From Corynascus novoguineensis (Eukaryota > Ascomycota > Sordariomycetes > Sordariales > Chaetomiaceae): a DNA stretch of 64,000 nt. The stretch spans positions 82,052 through 146,051 of the forward strand of contig MU857670.1 of the NCBI GenBank assembly GCA_033296725.1, written 5' to 3'. This document shows positions 45,125 through 55,254 of the stretch, piece after piece. Numbering within the stretch: position 1 is the first letter of the stretch; each line of letters begins with the position of its first letter. Under the pieces are notes generated by a model. The model had not been told where the DNA came from. It did not search any database and saw only the letters and a list, made by a program, of their open reading frames with translations. A program made the translations under genes and the position numbers.

Positions 45125-46422
45125 ATGTCTATCCCCATTATTGACTTCTCTGCCTTCCGCAACGGAACCGAGGAGGAGCGTAGAGAACTCGCCTACCGTG
45201 TGACTGACGAATTCAAAACGCATGGTGCAGCCCGCTTGAAGAATCACGGGATTAGCGGAGAGAGTAAAGTCCCTCCCCTTCCTTCCTCCCCCCCTCGATG
45301 CGCCACGCCGCCACTTGAGCTGATCAGTCTTTCTCTATCTTAAAGCCATCAAAAAGGTCTATGAGTTGGTAAGTAATCAACATGTATGCCATAAAACAAC
45401 TGGATAAATCTGACTGCTGATGGGCCATCTGGTCCCTGACGTACGGCACTAGAGTGACAAATTCTTCAAGCTCCCACAGGCCGAAAAGGAGGCCATTGCC
45501 AACGTCCGGGACCACAACCCGCAACGTGGTTACAGCTATGTTGGCTCCGAGGCGACATCCAAGGTCACCAAAAAGGACGAGGAGGGCGAGTTCCAAATCT
45601 GCGAGGATGACGATGTGGCACAGGACCTCGAGGATGTCAAGGTCAGCACTAGCAGACTCATAGCCTATACACTGAGCATTGGGTACTAATCACGAGGGAA
45701 AATAGGAACACTTCGACTTCACGCGCGACGGTGACCCGGACTTCCCAACGCCTTGGCCGTCCGAGGCCAGCCTCCCGGGCTTCCACGGTTGGATGGAGGG
45801 CGTGTTTCTGCCCAAGTGCCAGCAGGTGGCGCGGGACGTACTGACGGCCATTGAGATCGGTTTGGGCGTAGCCGAGGGCACTTTCACGTCATGCATGGAG
45901 TCTCGTGTGGACGAGCTGCGGATCCAGCACTACCCGCCCCTGTCGACTGAGACGCTCAAGACGGGCAAGATCAAGCGGTGCCACCCACACACCGACTTTG
46001 GCTTCATCACGCTGCTCTTCCAAGACGCCACTGGCGGGCTCGAGATTGAGGACCGCGCCAGCGCCAATGGCGCCTGGCTGCCCGTCATCCCTACGGGCGA
46101 ACCCACCGAGGTTGGCGTCTACATCAGTGACACGCTGGTGCACAAGACCAATGGTTATCTCCGCGCGGCCGTTCACCAGGTCACCGCCCCCGTCTCGCTC
46201 AAGGACAAGGAGGAGGGCGTACTGCCAGAGCGCTACACCATCGCTCTCTTTGCCAAGGCTGACCGCCACGCCCACATCGGTCCCTTGCCCCAATTCGTCA
46301 CCCCCGACACCCCGCGCCGGTACCCGGACCTCACCGCGCTGGAGCTGCATAACAAGCGCGTCGGCCAGCTGTATGACGCCCGGCCCAAGGTTGGCTCTGC
46401 TGCTGTTACCGCGTCGGCTTGA
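45125..46422 (+). CDS. Isopenicillin-N-synthase-like 2OG-Fe(II) oxygenase
   Basis: A 355-residue oxygenase in four exons: 45125-45263, 45346-45368 (only 23 nt), 45453-45641 and 45706-46422. The N-terminal domain begins MSIPIIDFSAF and has THGAARLKNHGI, the DIOX_N pattern. The catalytic barrel has H212-T-D214 (CHPHTDFGFITLLFQD) and the distal H274 (AAVHQVTAP). R293-Y-T stands in place of the usual RxS for 2-oxoglutarate. Such enzymes carry out hydroxylation, desaturation or ring closure, often in secondary metabolism. The substrate is unknown. It lies on the far side of the MFS gene from the TauD-like enzyme, with no other gene recognised between them. Confidence 0.88.
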
Positions 46423-47568
46423 GTAAAGTGACGGTTATGGGCATATTCGTGTTATCCCCCAAGATAGGTGGTCATCATTCAACATGGTGAAGAGTTTATA
46501 TGAGAAGCCACTGCCTGCTATTTAATGCACAATCGTCAACCTATGAGATGTACTTGTGTACCGGGCGAGTTCAATATAATTTTGTTCTAAAGCTGGTTTT
46601 ACTCCGTAGTTTGGGTATCGCTCGACAAAGTGGCTTGGTAATAATTGTACAACCATACCATCCGTAGTGCAGTAATCATCGTTGAAAGAGCCATCTATTG
46701 GGTGCGGGAAAAGGTTCTGGGCCTTTTTGTTTGAGACTCGACCAGCAAGAGCTGCCATCCACGTTTCACAATTTAGCTAACGGCTTTGTTTTCAAACGAA
46801 GAGAAAGGTTCCATCAGGTGATACAACCACACTTCCTAGTACTATGAACAGGAACCCTAGTTATCCGTTCTATTGTTTGTAAATGTAACGGACTGGACCC
46901 GGGACAAGCCTCGGCAACCCTCGGCCTTCCCTAACCCTGAAAACCCAACCTCAAGACGAAGCTATTCCCAAGTTGCACACAGATCAACGTGCCCTTTCCT
47001 TTTAAGGGCCCACGATTTTCAGAATTCTCTCTCTTTCCCCCTTTCCTTCCCCAAGCTCGGCGTACTCGTAGAGTCGTCTTCAACTAGTTGCAATATACTC
47101 CCTAAGACCATTACATTTATACCAAACTTCCTCTCTTCATCAAGAACAGAGTACGACCAGATCAATTGGTTAACGGCGTTGTTGTCTATTACAACAGGCA
47201 CGACTATCACGGGAATACGAGGTTCTAATTTTTCCTTTCCTTTCTTCAGCTTTCGATTCGCAGAATTGAGTGGTATTGACAGCGCCATCGAGCCTCGTAT
47301 CTATGCTGCTCGTTCCTCACAGTGAATTATGGCCGAATGTCTAATCACAGCAGGAAGGCATGCAGTACTACTGCCTAGCTGAGCCCATCACCCTATACCG
47401 CCGAAAAGTATCCCTATGCTGTTTGACTCAACCTTCAATCGTCTTGGTAAGGTTTTATAGCAAGTCCTACAATGTTATGACTGCTTAGTAATACCAATCA
47501 AGAAGGTAAGATTAAAAGACAAACATACCTCGCAAACATACCCCAGGCAATAATGTAGGATCTGGCTT
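46423..47568. other. Convergent intergenic region
   Basis: 1.1 kb between the 2OG oxygenase and the defensin-like gene. Frames at 46522-46758 and 46873-47325 look non-coding. No repeat was seen. Confidence 0.4.
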
Positions 47569-47793
47569 TTACTTCGTACAGCAACACCCCTTCTCCCCGA
47601 AGATGCAATCCTCCATGAATGTGAACTTCTTTCCTTTCTTGGCGCAGTAATCCTCGCACTTTCCGGCATTGAACCAGCTGCAGGAGCTTTTATGGTAGCA
47701 AGTGGCGTGGGTCTCTAGCTCCGAACCGTCGGCGATGGGGGTAGCCATGACGCTGGTAAGGGCGGTGAAGAACACGATGGCGGAGAGCTTCAT
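47569..47793 (-). CDS. Secreted eight-cysteine defensin-like peptide
   Basis: A 74-residue single-exon precursor. Residues 1-17 form a signal peptide (MKLSAIVFFTALTSVMA), and a short acidic pro-region to about residue 30 follows. The basic mature part has Cys at 32, 38, 46, 50, 63, 70, 71 and 72. The spacing C-x3-C (46/50) followed by a terminal Cys cluster that supplies C-x-C (70/72) fits the cysteine-stabilised alpha-beta (defensin) fold, with one extra pair. Secreted fungal peptides of this kind may be antimicrobial or effector-like; activity is not shown by the sequence. It sits at the left edge of a repeat-rich island. A TATAAAAG box lies about 120 bases upstream. Confidence 0.75.
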   Translation of the reverse strand: MKLSAIVFFTALTSVMATPIADGSELETHATCYHKSSCSWFNAGKCEDYCAKKGKKFTFMEDCIFGEKGCCCTK

Positions 47794-47911
47794 GTTTGAG
47801 ATCAGTGGCGGTCGATATAGGAATCGAATAAAATTTTGGCTTTGGGGATTTAAGGTGAGTGTTAGATTGGAGCATTAGGTTTGTGTCGTAAGGTGAAGGG
47901 GACTAGAGGCG

Positions 47912-47919
47912 CTTTTATA
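47912..47919 (-). promoter_or_regulatory. Candidate TATA box of the defensin-like gene
   Basis: On the minus strand this reads TATAAAAG, 119 bases upstream of the start codon. The distance is plausible for a fungal core promoter. Confidence 0.35.
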
Positions 47920-48581
47920 GACGGTGCTCCCCGTCTAGTACATCAAGATCTAGGCCACACTACATGTAGTTCATTCTTCCCCTCGGAGGAACTATCCATG
48001 AATATTACGAAAATTGAGCCACTAAATGAACTGAAAATGCCGCCTAAAGTTCGTGGACGTCGACAGGGCCCACCTCAAGTACGACGCGGGGCAGCGAGAT
48101 CTCAGTTTTTGGCTCTGCTTATGCCCGATTTCAATTTAGTGTACACCAAGGTCTCCTTGGAAGATCGGACATCATGTCTCGCCGACACGGGTGTTATGGC
48201 GAGCCCAGGATATCTCTTCTCGTAACTGCTAAAAGCCAAGCCTCCCTTGGCACGAGGCGAGGCTGCAAAGTCGCGCTCTTCTCGGAGTTCTTGGGTTTCT
48301 AGTGAGGGCATGACCTCAGTCAGGGCCAGTGGCGCGGGAGCCGCGAATGTAGGCGACATTGGACCCGTAGCTCTAGTGGGCGCCAACATTGAGAATTCAA
48401 TCGATTGAAGTCAAGCACAATAGCCTGTTTTTTTGCAGTATTTAACAACGTGCTCTCAGTTCTGTAGCTCTCATCGCCCCAGCCAACTGTTCCAACAATT
48501 AGGAGTCTCAGTTGCCTCAATCTATTGAGCTCAGCCAGCAGCTCTACGGAACAGCGCCCATCAACGCGAACCAACGCGACG
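47920..48581. other. Left part of repeat island
   Basis: 660 bases without a gene beyond the defensin-like promoter. Short frames on both strands have no family resemblance. Confidence 0.35.
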
Positions 48582-48893
48582 ATGTCTTCTACCACGGAAT
48601 CAAGGGTGGGCATCATCCTCAACGGCCCGGAAGACTGGGTTGGTTGGAACTGGGAGTTTACTACCAAAATGCGAAGCCCCCATGTTCACAACTACTTTAA
48701 CGGCCAAAGAGAGCTCCTCGAGGAGCCTCCTAATAAATCCAGTTCGATAAGAGCACTTCGACCTCTCCCCAATAAGCACATGAAGGCCGCAAAGCAAGGC
48801 CGACAACGACACGATCGAGGATGTTGGAACAGCAGGTTGAATAGATGGGAGAAACAGAATTGGGTTTGCGCAGACAATTGCTGCAAAAGATAG
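48582..48893 (+). pseudogene. Ty1/Copia-type gag fragment
   Basis: The frame starting at ATG 48582 reads ILNGPEDWVGWNWEFTTKMR and then YFNGQRELLEEP. This resembles the N-terminal region of fungal Copia gag polyproteins, with the conserved W-x-x-W spacing and a following EE-P. After about 48740 the original frame is lost by an indel and the similarity fades. No integrase or reverse-transcriptase remnant was found downstream. It is a relic, not an expressed gene. Confidence 0.5.
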
Positions 48894-50149
48894 CCAAGTG
48901 CTCTGGCTTCAATTGATTATTGCTTGCTTGATTGAACATCTTAAGCCCCTTTCCACGGGGAACTCTGATGAGAGCTAGAACCCCTGGTTGTGTAGCCACA
49001 TTACGGCTGCATTCGCGGCCCGCGTGCCCCTGGTTCTGACAGAGGAAGTAAGCACCATAGTGCCGGCGTCCGATGCAAAAATCAGGAAGGCTGTTAAGGA
49101 GGTTGAAGAACACTTCAGTTGGAATGAGCAGGGAATCCAGGAGCAGTGAGCTGTGGAGAGCTAGGAAACCGCGCTCCACAGCAATCAGGGGGCGCTTGGC
49201 AGAGCACATATTTCACAAGGATGGAAAGACTACCGATGCCTGGAACGAACAACCAATAACTTCATCGCTCAGAAACCTCCTAGAAATCAATTGACCACCG
49301 TTGGATGCCCTGGAGCACCGAAACCATTTTCTCGAGCCTCTATCATTTAAGTGTAACCGTGGGAGGCGCTGAAGTTTAAGGACTTAAACCATTTTAAGAA
49401 CTACGTAGAGAGGGTCTATGGCGTTAGATTAACGGGCTGAGTGTATTTTAGTTGATATTATCTTAAGACTAGTGTACAATGTACTTGGCTTCTTCTTAGG
49501 ACGCCTCAACGTATAGTGGAGGCTACAACGATGTCCGTCTGCCGACTGGTGAAGGAGGTTACTGGCCTGCTCTGCTGATTAATCAACCCTAAGGACGTAC
49601 TGAGCCTACACTCCGACCTACGGCAAGCGGATGCTCACTACCAACCCAGGGGATCTCCAAGCTCACCCGTGATGAGTTTTTATAGTGACTTTTACGTAAA
49701 CAGATACGGTGTATTCTTGTCGTAGATGATGGCTAGGGCGTGGCGGAATTAGCGGTGATCTGGTGGCCGAGGAACTAGTATGGGGTGTTCAATCACCTTA
49801 AAAGGAAGGTACGTGGTAAATCGGCCATTGGGCGGGGTCGGGCTACAACGTAAGAGGCAAATATAAAATGGCTATAACAACGAAGGGGCGCCTGATGTAG
49901 ACTTGAGGCATTCCGTCGACCGGGCTAGGTACATTACTCTAAGAAGTGCGATCGTGAGTTTGAAAGTGCAGCAGCGGTTCGGCAGTACCGCGAGACATCG
50001 GGCCGACATACTTTTGACTTTCTCTCCGCCAGTAAGACCCACAACTCCTATACGCAGACAACGACTAATGTTAAGTCCGGAAATGTTATTAACGCTTAGA
50101 AGCCGGCCAGTTAGCTCTATGACTTAAGCAGCCCGCGATATAGTCGGGG
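48894..50149. other. Degenerate repeat-derived sequence
   Basis: No gene. On the minus strand near 49000-49060 a zinc-knuckle-like remnant reads YFLCQNQGHAGREC, in which the first Cys of a CCHC knuckle appears replaced by Tyr. This piece is on the opposite strand from the gag fragment, so more than one dead element is probably present. Confidence 0.35.
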
Positions 50150-50154
50150 ATAAG

Positions 50155-50599
50155 TGTCAGGATCGAGAAAGCGGTAGGGCTCTGTCAGGGCCGGGAAGAG
50201 AGCAGGCTGGGAGGTGCGAGGTTCGGAACAGGCTGCTGAGAGGGGTCTGAGCCGCATCGGCCCGGAGACGTGGGGTCGGGACTCGGGAAGGTGGGGTACA
50301 TGGCACTATTTGAGGTGCGGCATGACACTATTGGGAAGCAGCGAGTAAGCGACGGTCACCAGGGGCTCGCACTTACACCTCTCGCCTCGTGACCAAAAGT
50401 GGGAGAGGGGACAAGCTGGGTATCGCGGGGTCAAAAAGGGCAGTAAGGACAGGAGAAGGGAAGGGATTTGGCAGAGTTCAGTGCGCCCTGATTATACTGC
50501 TTGCTGGGACCCATCTCCCATTGCGCTTTGTGACTCTGTGTGCCTCTCGTACCCCTTCACTCTGACTTTCAACCCACTAGGACCATCCCGGTCCTGATA
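50155..50599. mobile_element. Solo LTR (A) with target duplication ATAAG
   Basis: A 445-bp segment begins TGTCAGGA and ends TCCTGATA, inverted ends with one mismatch. It is flanked on both sides by the 5-bp direct repeat ATAAG (50150-50154 and 50600-50604). This is the footprint of an LTR retrotransposon reduced to one LTR by recombination. The terminal dinucleotide is TA instead of CA, a C-to-T change in CpA context as expected from RIP. Confidence 0.75.
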
Positions 50600-50799
50600 A
50601 TAAGTCCTCTAAAGACCTAATAAGCTCACTAAAAGGGTATAATCATTTCGCTCTCGTACTGATTCCAAAGCACACTAATTGTTAGCACTTATACTCGCCT
50701 ATTGTCGGAGAGACAGACATAGCGGTAAGGTTGGTAATATATAGGGGGGTGTTGTATTGGTTGGTTGGGTTGAATTGTAGAGGCTGCAGCAGATGTGGG

Positions 50800-51025
50800 T
50801 GTAACGGTCTCAGGGAGTATATTGCAACTAGCTGATGACGACTCTACGAGTACACTAAGCTGGAGGGAAAAGAGAGAAAAATGTGAAAATTCGGTCGCCC
50901 GGGGTGCCTTCCTAGTGTGGACACGCGCGTGGTCCAGGTGGGAATAGCTTCATCTGGCGAGGATAGGCTAGGGGTTAGGGTTGGCAGAGGGTCACCGAGG
51001 CCCGTATCGGGCTCAGCCCGTTACA
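50800..51025. mobile_element. Solo LTR (B) with target duplication GTGGG
   Basis: A 226-bp segment begins TGTAACGG and ends CCGTTACA, perfect 8-bp inverted ends with canonical TG...CA. The 5-bp direct repeat GTGGG lies immediately outside both ends (50795-50799 and 51026-51030). Length and ends differ from solo LTR A, so the two belong to different families. Confidence 0.8.
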
Positions 51026-51030
51026 GTGGG

Positions 51031-51902
51031 TTGTGGGTAGCAGAAAGGCAGGCGGTCTACAGACGGCCTTTCTACATAAGGAAAGGGGATAATAATCAGA
51101 AGAAACAAACTAAGATGCAGATCAAAGAATTGTATAGAGATGCCAAAAGGGAGTTGCGTCTGATAAGGAACACAGGCACAAGTAGTTAGGGTTAATCGCA
51201 TTTACAGTGATACAAGGCGGGATAACAGCGGCCTAGAACTGCTTATAAAGCGGAGAGGTGGAGAAGAGACATAGGAGCCTTATAAAAACGTAGCGGAGCG
51301 TCTTCAGGGGGTGAGTAACTGGTAGATTCTCCCTGAGGTTTTGCCGGCGGACAGAATGTCTCCTCTCCACCTCCTACTCCTCCTTCCGGCTGTCGTCGCC
51401 AACTACCGCAGATAGGGATGCCCAAGCTCAGCTGCGAGGCAGCCAAGGTGCTGGCTTAGGTACAGGTGTACTAAGTACTATATTGGAAAGAGGAAATCTG
51501 GGTTTATTCCTGGTGCTCGATTTACAGAACAGACGTAGAGATATTACAGTGCCGCTGTACGGCATAAGGACTTGTTGAAACGGGCAGCGGCACTACGACC
51601 TGTAGCACGGAGGCCGATGGCATGGCGACAGCTGGTATAGACCTGTGGCATAACCAAATTAGAGCAAAATTACCTAGTACTCTTTAAACGTAAGATTCCA
51701 AATTCCCGTAGCACAGCGATGCGCCGCCCGCATTCCGGGTTCACGGGTCATTGTCCGCCAGCCCTAATTGTCACCGCAATCTGGGATCTGACTAAATGCT
51801 TAGATATAATCACAAGAATTACTTTATAAGCTCTCCTCTTGTTGTCTTTTAAAATCGGGTATTGATATACGACGCTATAGTTATCGAGACGAACGTAGCA
51901 AA
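51031..51902. other. Repeat-island sequence without a gene
   Basis: 870 bases, mixed composition, with a TTAGGGTTA-like stretch at about 51186. No coding potential or terminal repeats could be recognised. Confidence 0.35.
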
Positions 51903-52540
51903 ATGGACCTAGCTTCTGATTTAGTATGTTCTCCCGTCTCTTCAATAACATTACTCCGACGAATCTATATCGGAGAGAACGCGCTGCCTTTGAGAAGTAA
52001 CAGAAAACATTCGGATTCCTACGAAGGAACAGTAGCTACAACAAGAAGACGAAAGCAAAAGCTGAGACTACATACTCCACGCTAGAATCTAGAGCGGCGA
52101 CTCTATACTAAGAACAGGACGCTCAAGATTATTCCTAACCTTGTCCGGTACAACGTAATTACCTTCTTTGCTAATTATTTTAAGAGGGCTGTAGATAGCT
52201 GGGTATCGACCCTTATAAAGAATACAATACCCGATAATATAGTAAGCTCGGATGCTTGTGTTATTAATGCCTTTAAGTTTCTAGATGAGGCTAGAACTGA
52301 TAGCGATAACATACTATCCAGACTCGCTTATATTCGGTTAGTATACGTATTTGAGTCACTTAACAAGACCGTCGCCTCTGATCGGCGAAACGGATAGCTC
52401 TCCGCTTGAACGTCCGGCTACCGTAACGCTTCTGTCGCTATTGATATATATATATATATATATCGAAGCTCAGGAACAAGTTAATATCTCTAGGGATGAG
52501 GTGAACCAACGTAATCGACTCGCCCGGCGCTAGAGGACAC
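51903..52540 (+). pseudogene. Unidentified protein-coding relic
   Basis: Between about 52110 and 52390 one plus-strand frame stays open and has protein-like character: NLVRYNVITFFANYFKRAVD, then LIKNTIPDNIVSSDACVINA, then LSRLAYIRLVYVFESL. Stops then appear, and the following part (NASVAIDIYIYI) runs through a TA repeat. Frames before 52110 are out of register. I do not recognise the family. The sequence looks like a decayed gene, perhaps a member of a dispersed fungal gene family or part of a mobile element. Confidence 0.4.
52444..52463. repeat. AT dinucleotide repeat
   Basis: Ten AT units inside the unidentified coding relic. Confidence 0.9.
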
Positions 52541-53189
52541 TCGTAGGACCCTTGCTTATCTTTATTATTATATACTACGAAGAATCACCGTGAAACTTCC
52601 ATCCCTGGACTGTCTATAAACCACCCGGACTACGGGAACCTTCCGCCAGTCAAACATGAGCCGGTTTAATAAGTCATCTAGTAGGTAACGTTATGGTACA
52701 GGCTATATCATTTACTATTCGAAGGAGGACAGTGTTATAGCAAAACGTTGCGGGTAATCATTTCAGCGATCTACAGAGTCTTGTTCTACAGCAACATTCT
52801 CAAGCCCGTTCTCAGAGCCTTTAGTGCCCCTTTGCGCGGTTTGTCTTGACCTAAAGAGTGGCATAGTTCCCTGTAAAGGAACTTCTCATCGCTACAAGGT
52901 ACCTTGACAAGCTTGGCTATCTCCAGGACAATTTTCCTTAGAATGTTTCCCCTGCCTATTGGGGTTTTGGCCGCGATATGAAGGTTCTCTGTTATAAGCG
53001 TAGCGCTTGTATAATACGTCTGGCTGTGTCCCTGGATCTTGTGCTCTTGCCTAAGGCATCTCGATAGCGTCTTGATAGACCTTGCGGTAACGGGCCAGCG
53101 TCTGTAGCGAATCCTCTCGCATTTCGGGATTATAGAGCACTCCATCAGACCCGTACCCGTATATACCTAGATCCTAGTCTTAAGTCAAC
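52541..53189. other. Repeat-island sequence, no gene assigned
   Basis: A minus-strand frame of 119 codons (52786-53145) is open but has no recognisable motif. It may be part of the same decayed sequence as its neighbours. Confidence 0.3.
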
Positions 53190-54161
53190 TAGCCGGGGTA
53201 CCTAAGGTGGGCTAGTGACTTGGGCCAGGCGCCGACGCCGTCCTAATCGATAATACCAACGAGGTCTCCCTATAGGGAGACAAGGAAGTTCTGGATATCG
53301 AAATCCGGATGAGTGAGGACAAAGGACTGACGATCATATATGAAAAGTCGTCTATATAGTCAATGAAACACTATAGAAGTCGTCTTTGGCCAAGCAAGAA
53401 TTCCGACAAGCCAGGTTTCTGCCTGTTAAGCGTACTAATATAAAACTCCTTGGCTGCCTTTAAGGGCCGCTAGAGAAGTAGGCAGGCATATAGTCGGGAT
53501 TGTCTCGCTCTAGGCGCTTATTACACTCGACAATATCCAGCTTACGGCAGCTATCAACATATAGTCGACCATCGCTATCAAACACCAATCGGCCGCCCTT
53601 TTCGGACGAGAACTAGCTCAACTGAACCGTTGCTAACGCCACGCCCTTAAACACGTGGGTTCGGCGGCGGTGGCGATCCTCTTCCGACATGCCCGGGATC
53701 TTCGCAAACCAGAAGTCGTATAAAGAGATACCAGGGATGAACGAGAGCCAGATATACGGGCAACGGAGAGGGTTGTCGAGAGTTCGGTAGAATCCGAAGA
53801 CGTCTGGGACGGGGATTGAGGTACGCTTCCAAATGAGCTACATTGTCCGGGCTTCTGATTCTAGTTCGTCGGCGTAAAGGGTGTTCCAATACTTGGGTGT
53901 CCCGTTAATAGGGATTTTAAGAAGCCACCTTAACCCTCGATCTCTGAATTCGATTAGGAATAGGATATTATAGGATATATAGAGTGGCGTTCCAACAACG
54001 GGTAGGTAAGCCAGACAGCCTTTACAGATTTTGGTGGCCATTTCGGGAATTGCATCCAATCGAACGACAGCGAGGATCGGGCGAAAGGGTGCCAGCTCAT
54101 CCTCCTCGGTGTCAGCGGGCGGTAGGTGATTTGTAGGCATACTGAAACACTGGCTGTGCAA
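53190..54161 (-). pseudogene. Aminoglycoside-phosphotransferase-like (APH) kinase pseudogene
   Basis: On the minus strand, fragments of a fungal APH-domain protein lie in order over about 970 bases. Near the start is NILFLIEFRDRGLRWLLKIP (nucleotide-binding lobe with the catalytic-Lys motif LLKIP). Then come PYIWLSFIPGISLYDFW, SEEDRHRRRTHVFKGVALA, and the catalytic loop HPDFDIQNFLV (about 53285-53317). The metal-binding GIID-x-DGV ends the series. Several TAG codons stand where the family has Trp, including before the final DGV and after VQLS. At least one frameshift occurs near 53460. The Trp-to-stop changes equal CpA-to-TpA on the other strand, the RIP signature. The gene is dead. Confidence 0.75.
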
Positions 54162-54776
54162 GGCAGGAAAGCGTAGGAGCGAGATGTTCTTGAGGATGAA
54201 ACGCCGCGAGCGGAAATGCAGTAAAAAATCGGGAGGGTGAAAATGTAGACTGCTGGAACGACGGCGGAACTGATCGATTCTTACAACAGAAAGATAGCTT
54301 GCGGTCGAGCCAGACGTCTAGGAAGCGAGCAGATTTGACAGGAGCAAGCCCTTACGGTATATATAATCGGCGCTTTACAAGATTTTCCTGGATCTCGATG
54401 ATGCGGCGACGATAGGGAAGGAGACAACCTCAATCCCCGTTCACGGCAAGGGAAATATAAGAAAGCTACGCGAAAGAGTGCACTTCTCCCCAGCGACTAG
54501 ACTAGTCCCACCATCCCAACCAATCACACCTCGACCAGTTCTCAGGGGTCTCTTGAGACCCGGCCAGGCTCGCCTTGGAAGCATTACCGGTAGGCGTACA
54601 CTTGCACGACCTTGGGGGTGATGCTTTGCTAGCGGTCAAGATGTCACCTGAAAAACGCGTAAATATAACATTGTTTCCCGGAGGATCAAGCGGAACAAAC
54701 GTTGTTCTGGTTTTGACGGGTTCAGCACGATAGTTTTTGTAGCTGCTTTAGAAGCTTTCGCTACTGAAAAGCTTCT
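54162..54776. other. Intergenic region in the island
   Basis: 600 bases without coding potential. It may contain the former promoter of the APH-like pseudogene. Confidence 0.35.
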
Positions 54777-55100
54777 TTATGTCATGTTAGAAGAGATGGA
54801 ATATAACCCTTTCACACATGTTAGCGTGCTCAAAGATACTCTTTGAAGGGAGAGACCCGCAATCAGGACGCATATATTGGTCGCGATGCAGCAGATGAGC
54901 GAACCTAGAGCGAAAATGCCAACAAAACTGACAAGACACACCGGCCGTCCGAATATGTCGCTTAATGAGGCGATGGAAGGCATTGACACAGCCTTCGTTA
55001 GGAGATAGGCAGTATCAACCCAGAAACCTTGCGTCGAACCGCCATTCAAATTGCTGACAATGGCACCTGTCAGCCGGTGTGGCGGAGCAATGTAACACAC
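54777..55100 (-). pseudogene. Truncated MFS transporter fragment
   Basis: A 107-codon frame carries three membrane-helix-like segments. It also has the MFS loop motif SLSDIFGRPV between two helices, followed by VSFVGIFALGSLICCIATNI. This resembles the first quarter of a 14-helix DHA-type drug transporter. The frame ends after about helix 3-4 and no continuation was found downstream on this strand, so it is a fragment. Confidence 0.6.
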
Positions 55101-55254
55101 TGAGCCTCAATTCAGCCTTCCAGGCTTCTACACTTAGTCTTAAGGCTCAACCCCACTTTGAGTGTCTCAATTTGTCTTTTAATTCCCTCTCTTTCTCTAT
55201 CAATCAAGCTGTTCAAATACCAGTCAATTAATTGGTTAGGCCGCCAACATCGCG

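Noticed and set aside
46873..47325. 150-codon frame between oxygenase and defensin-like gene
   Set aside because: Composition is Ser/Phe/Ile-rich in a pyrimidine-rich region, typical of UTR or spacer translation.
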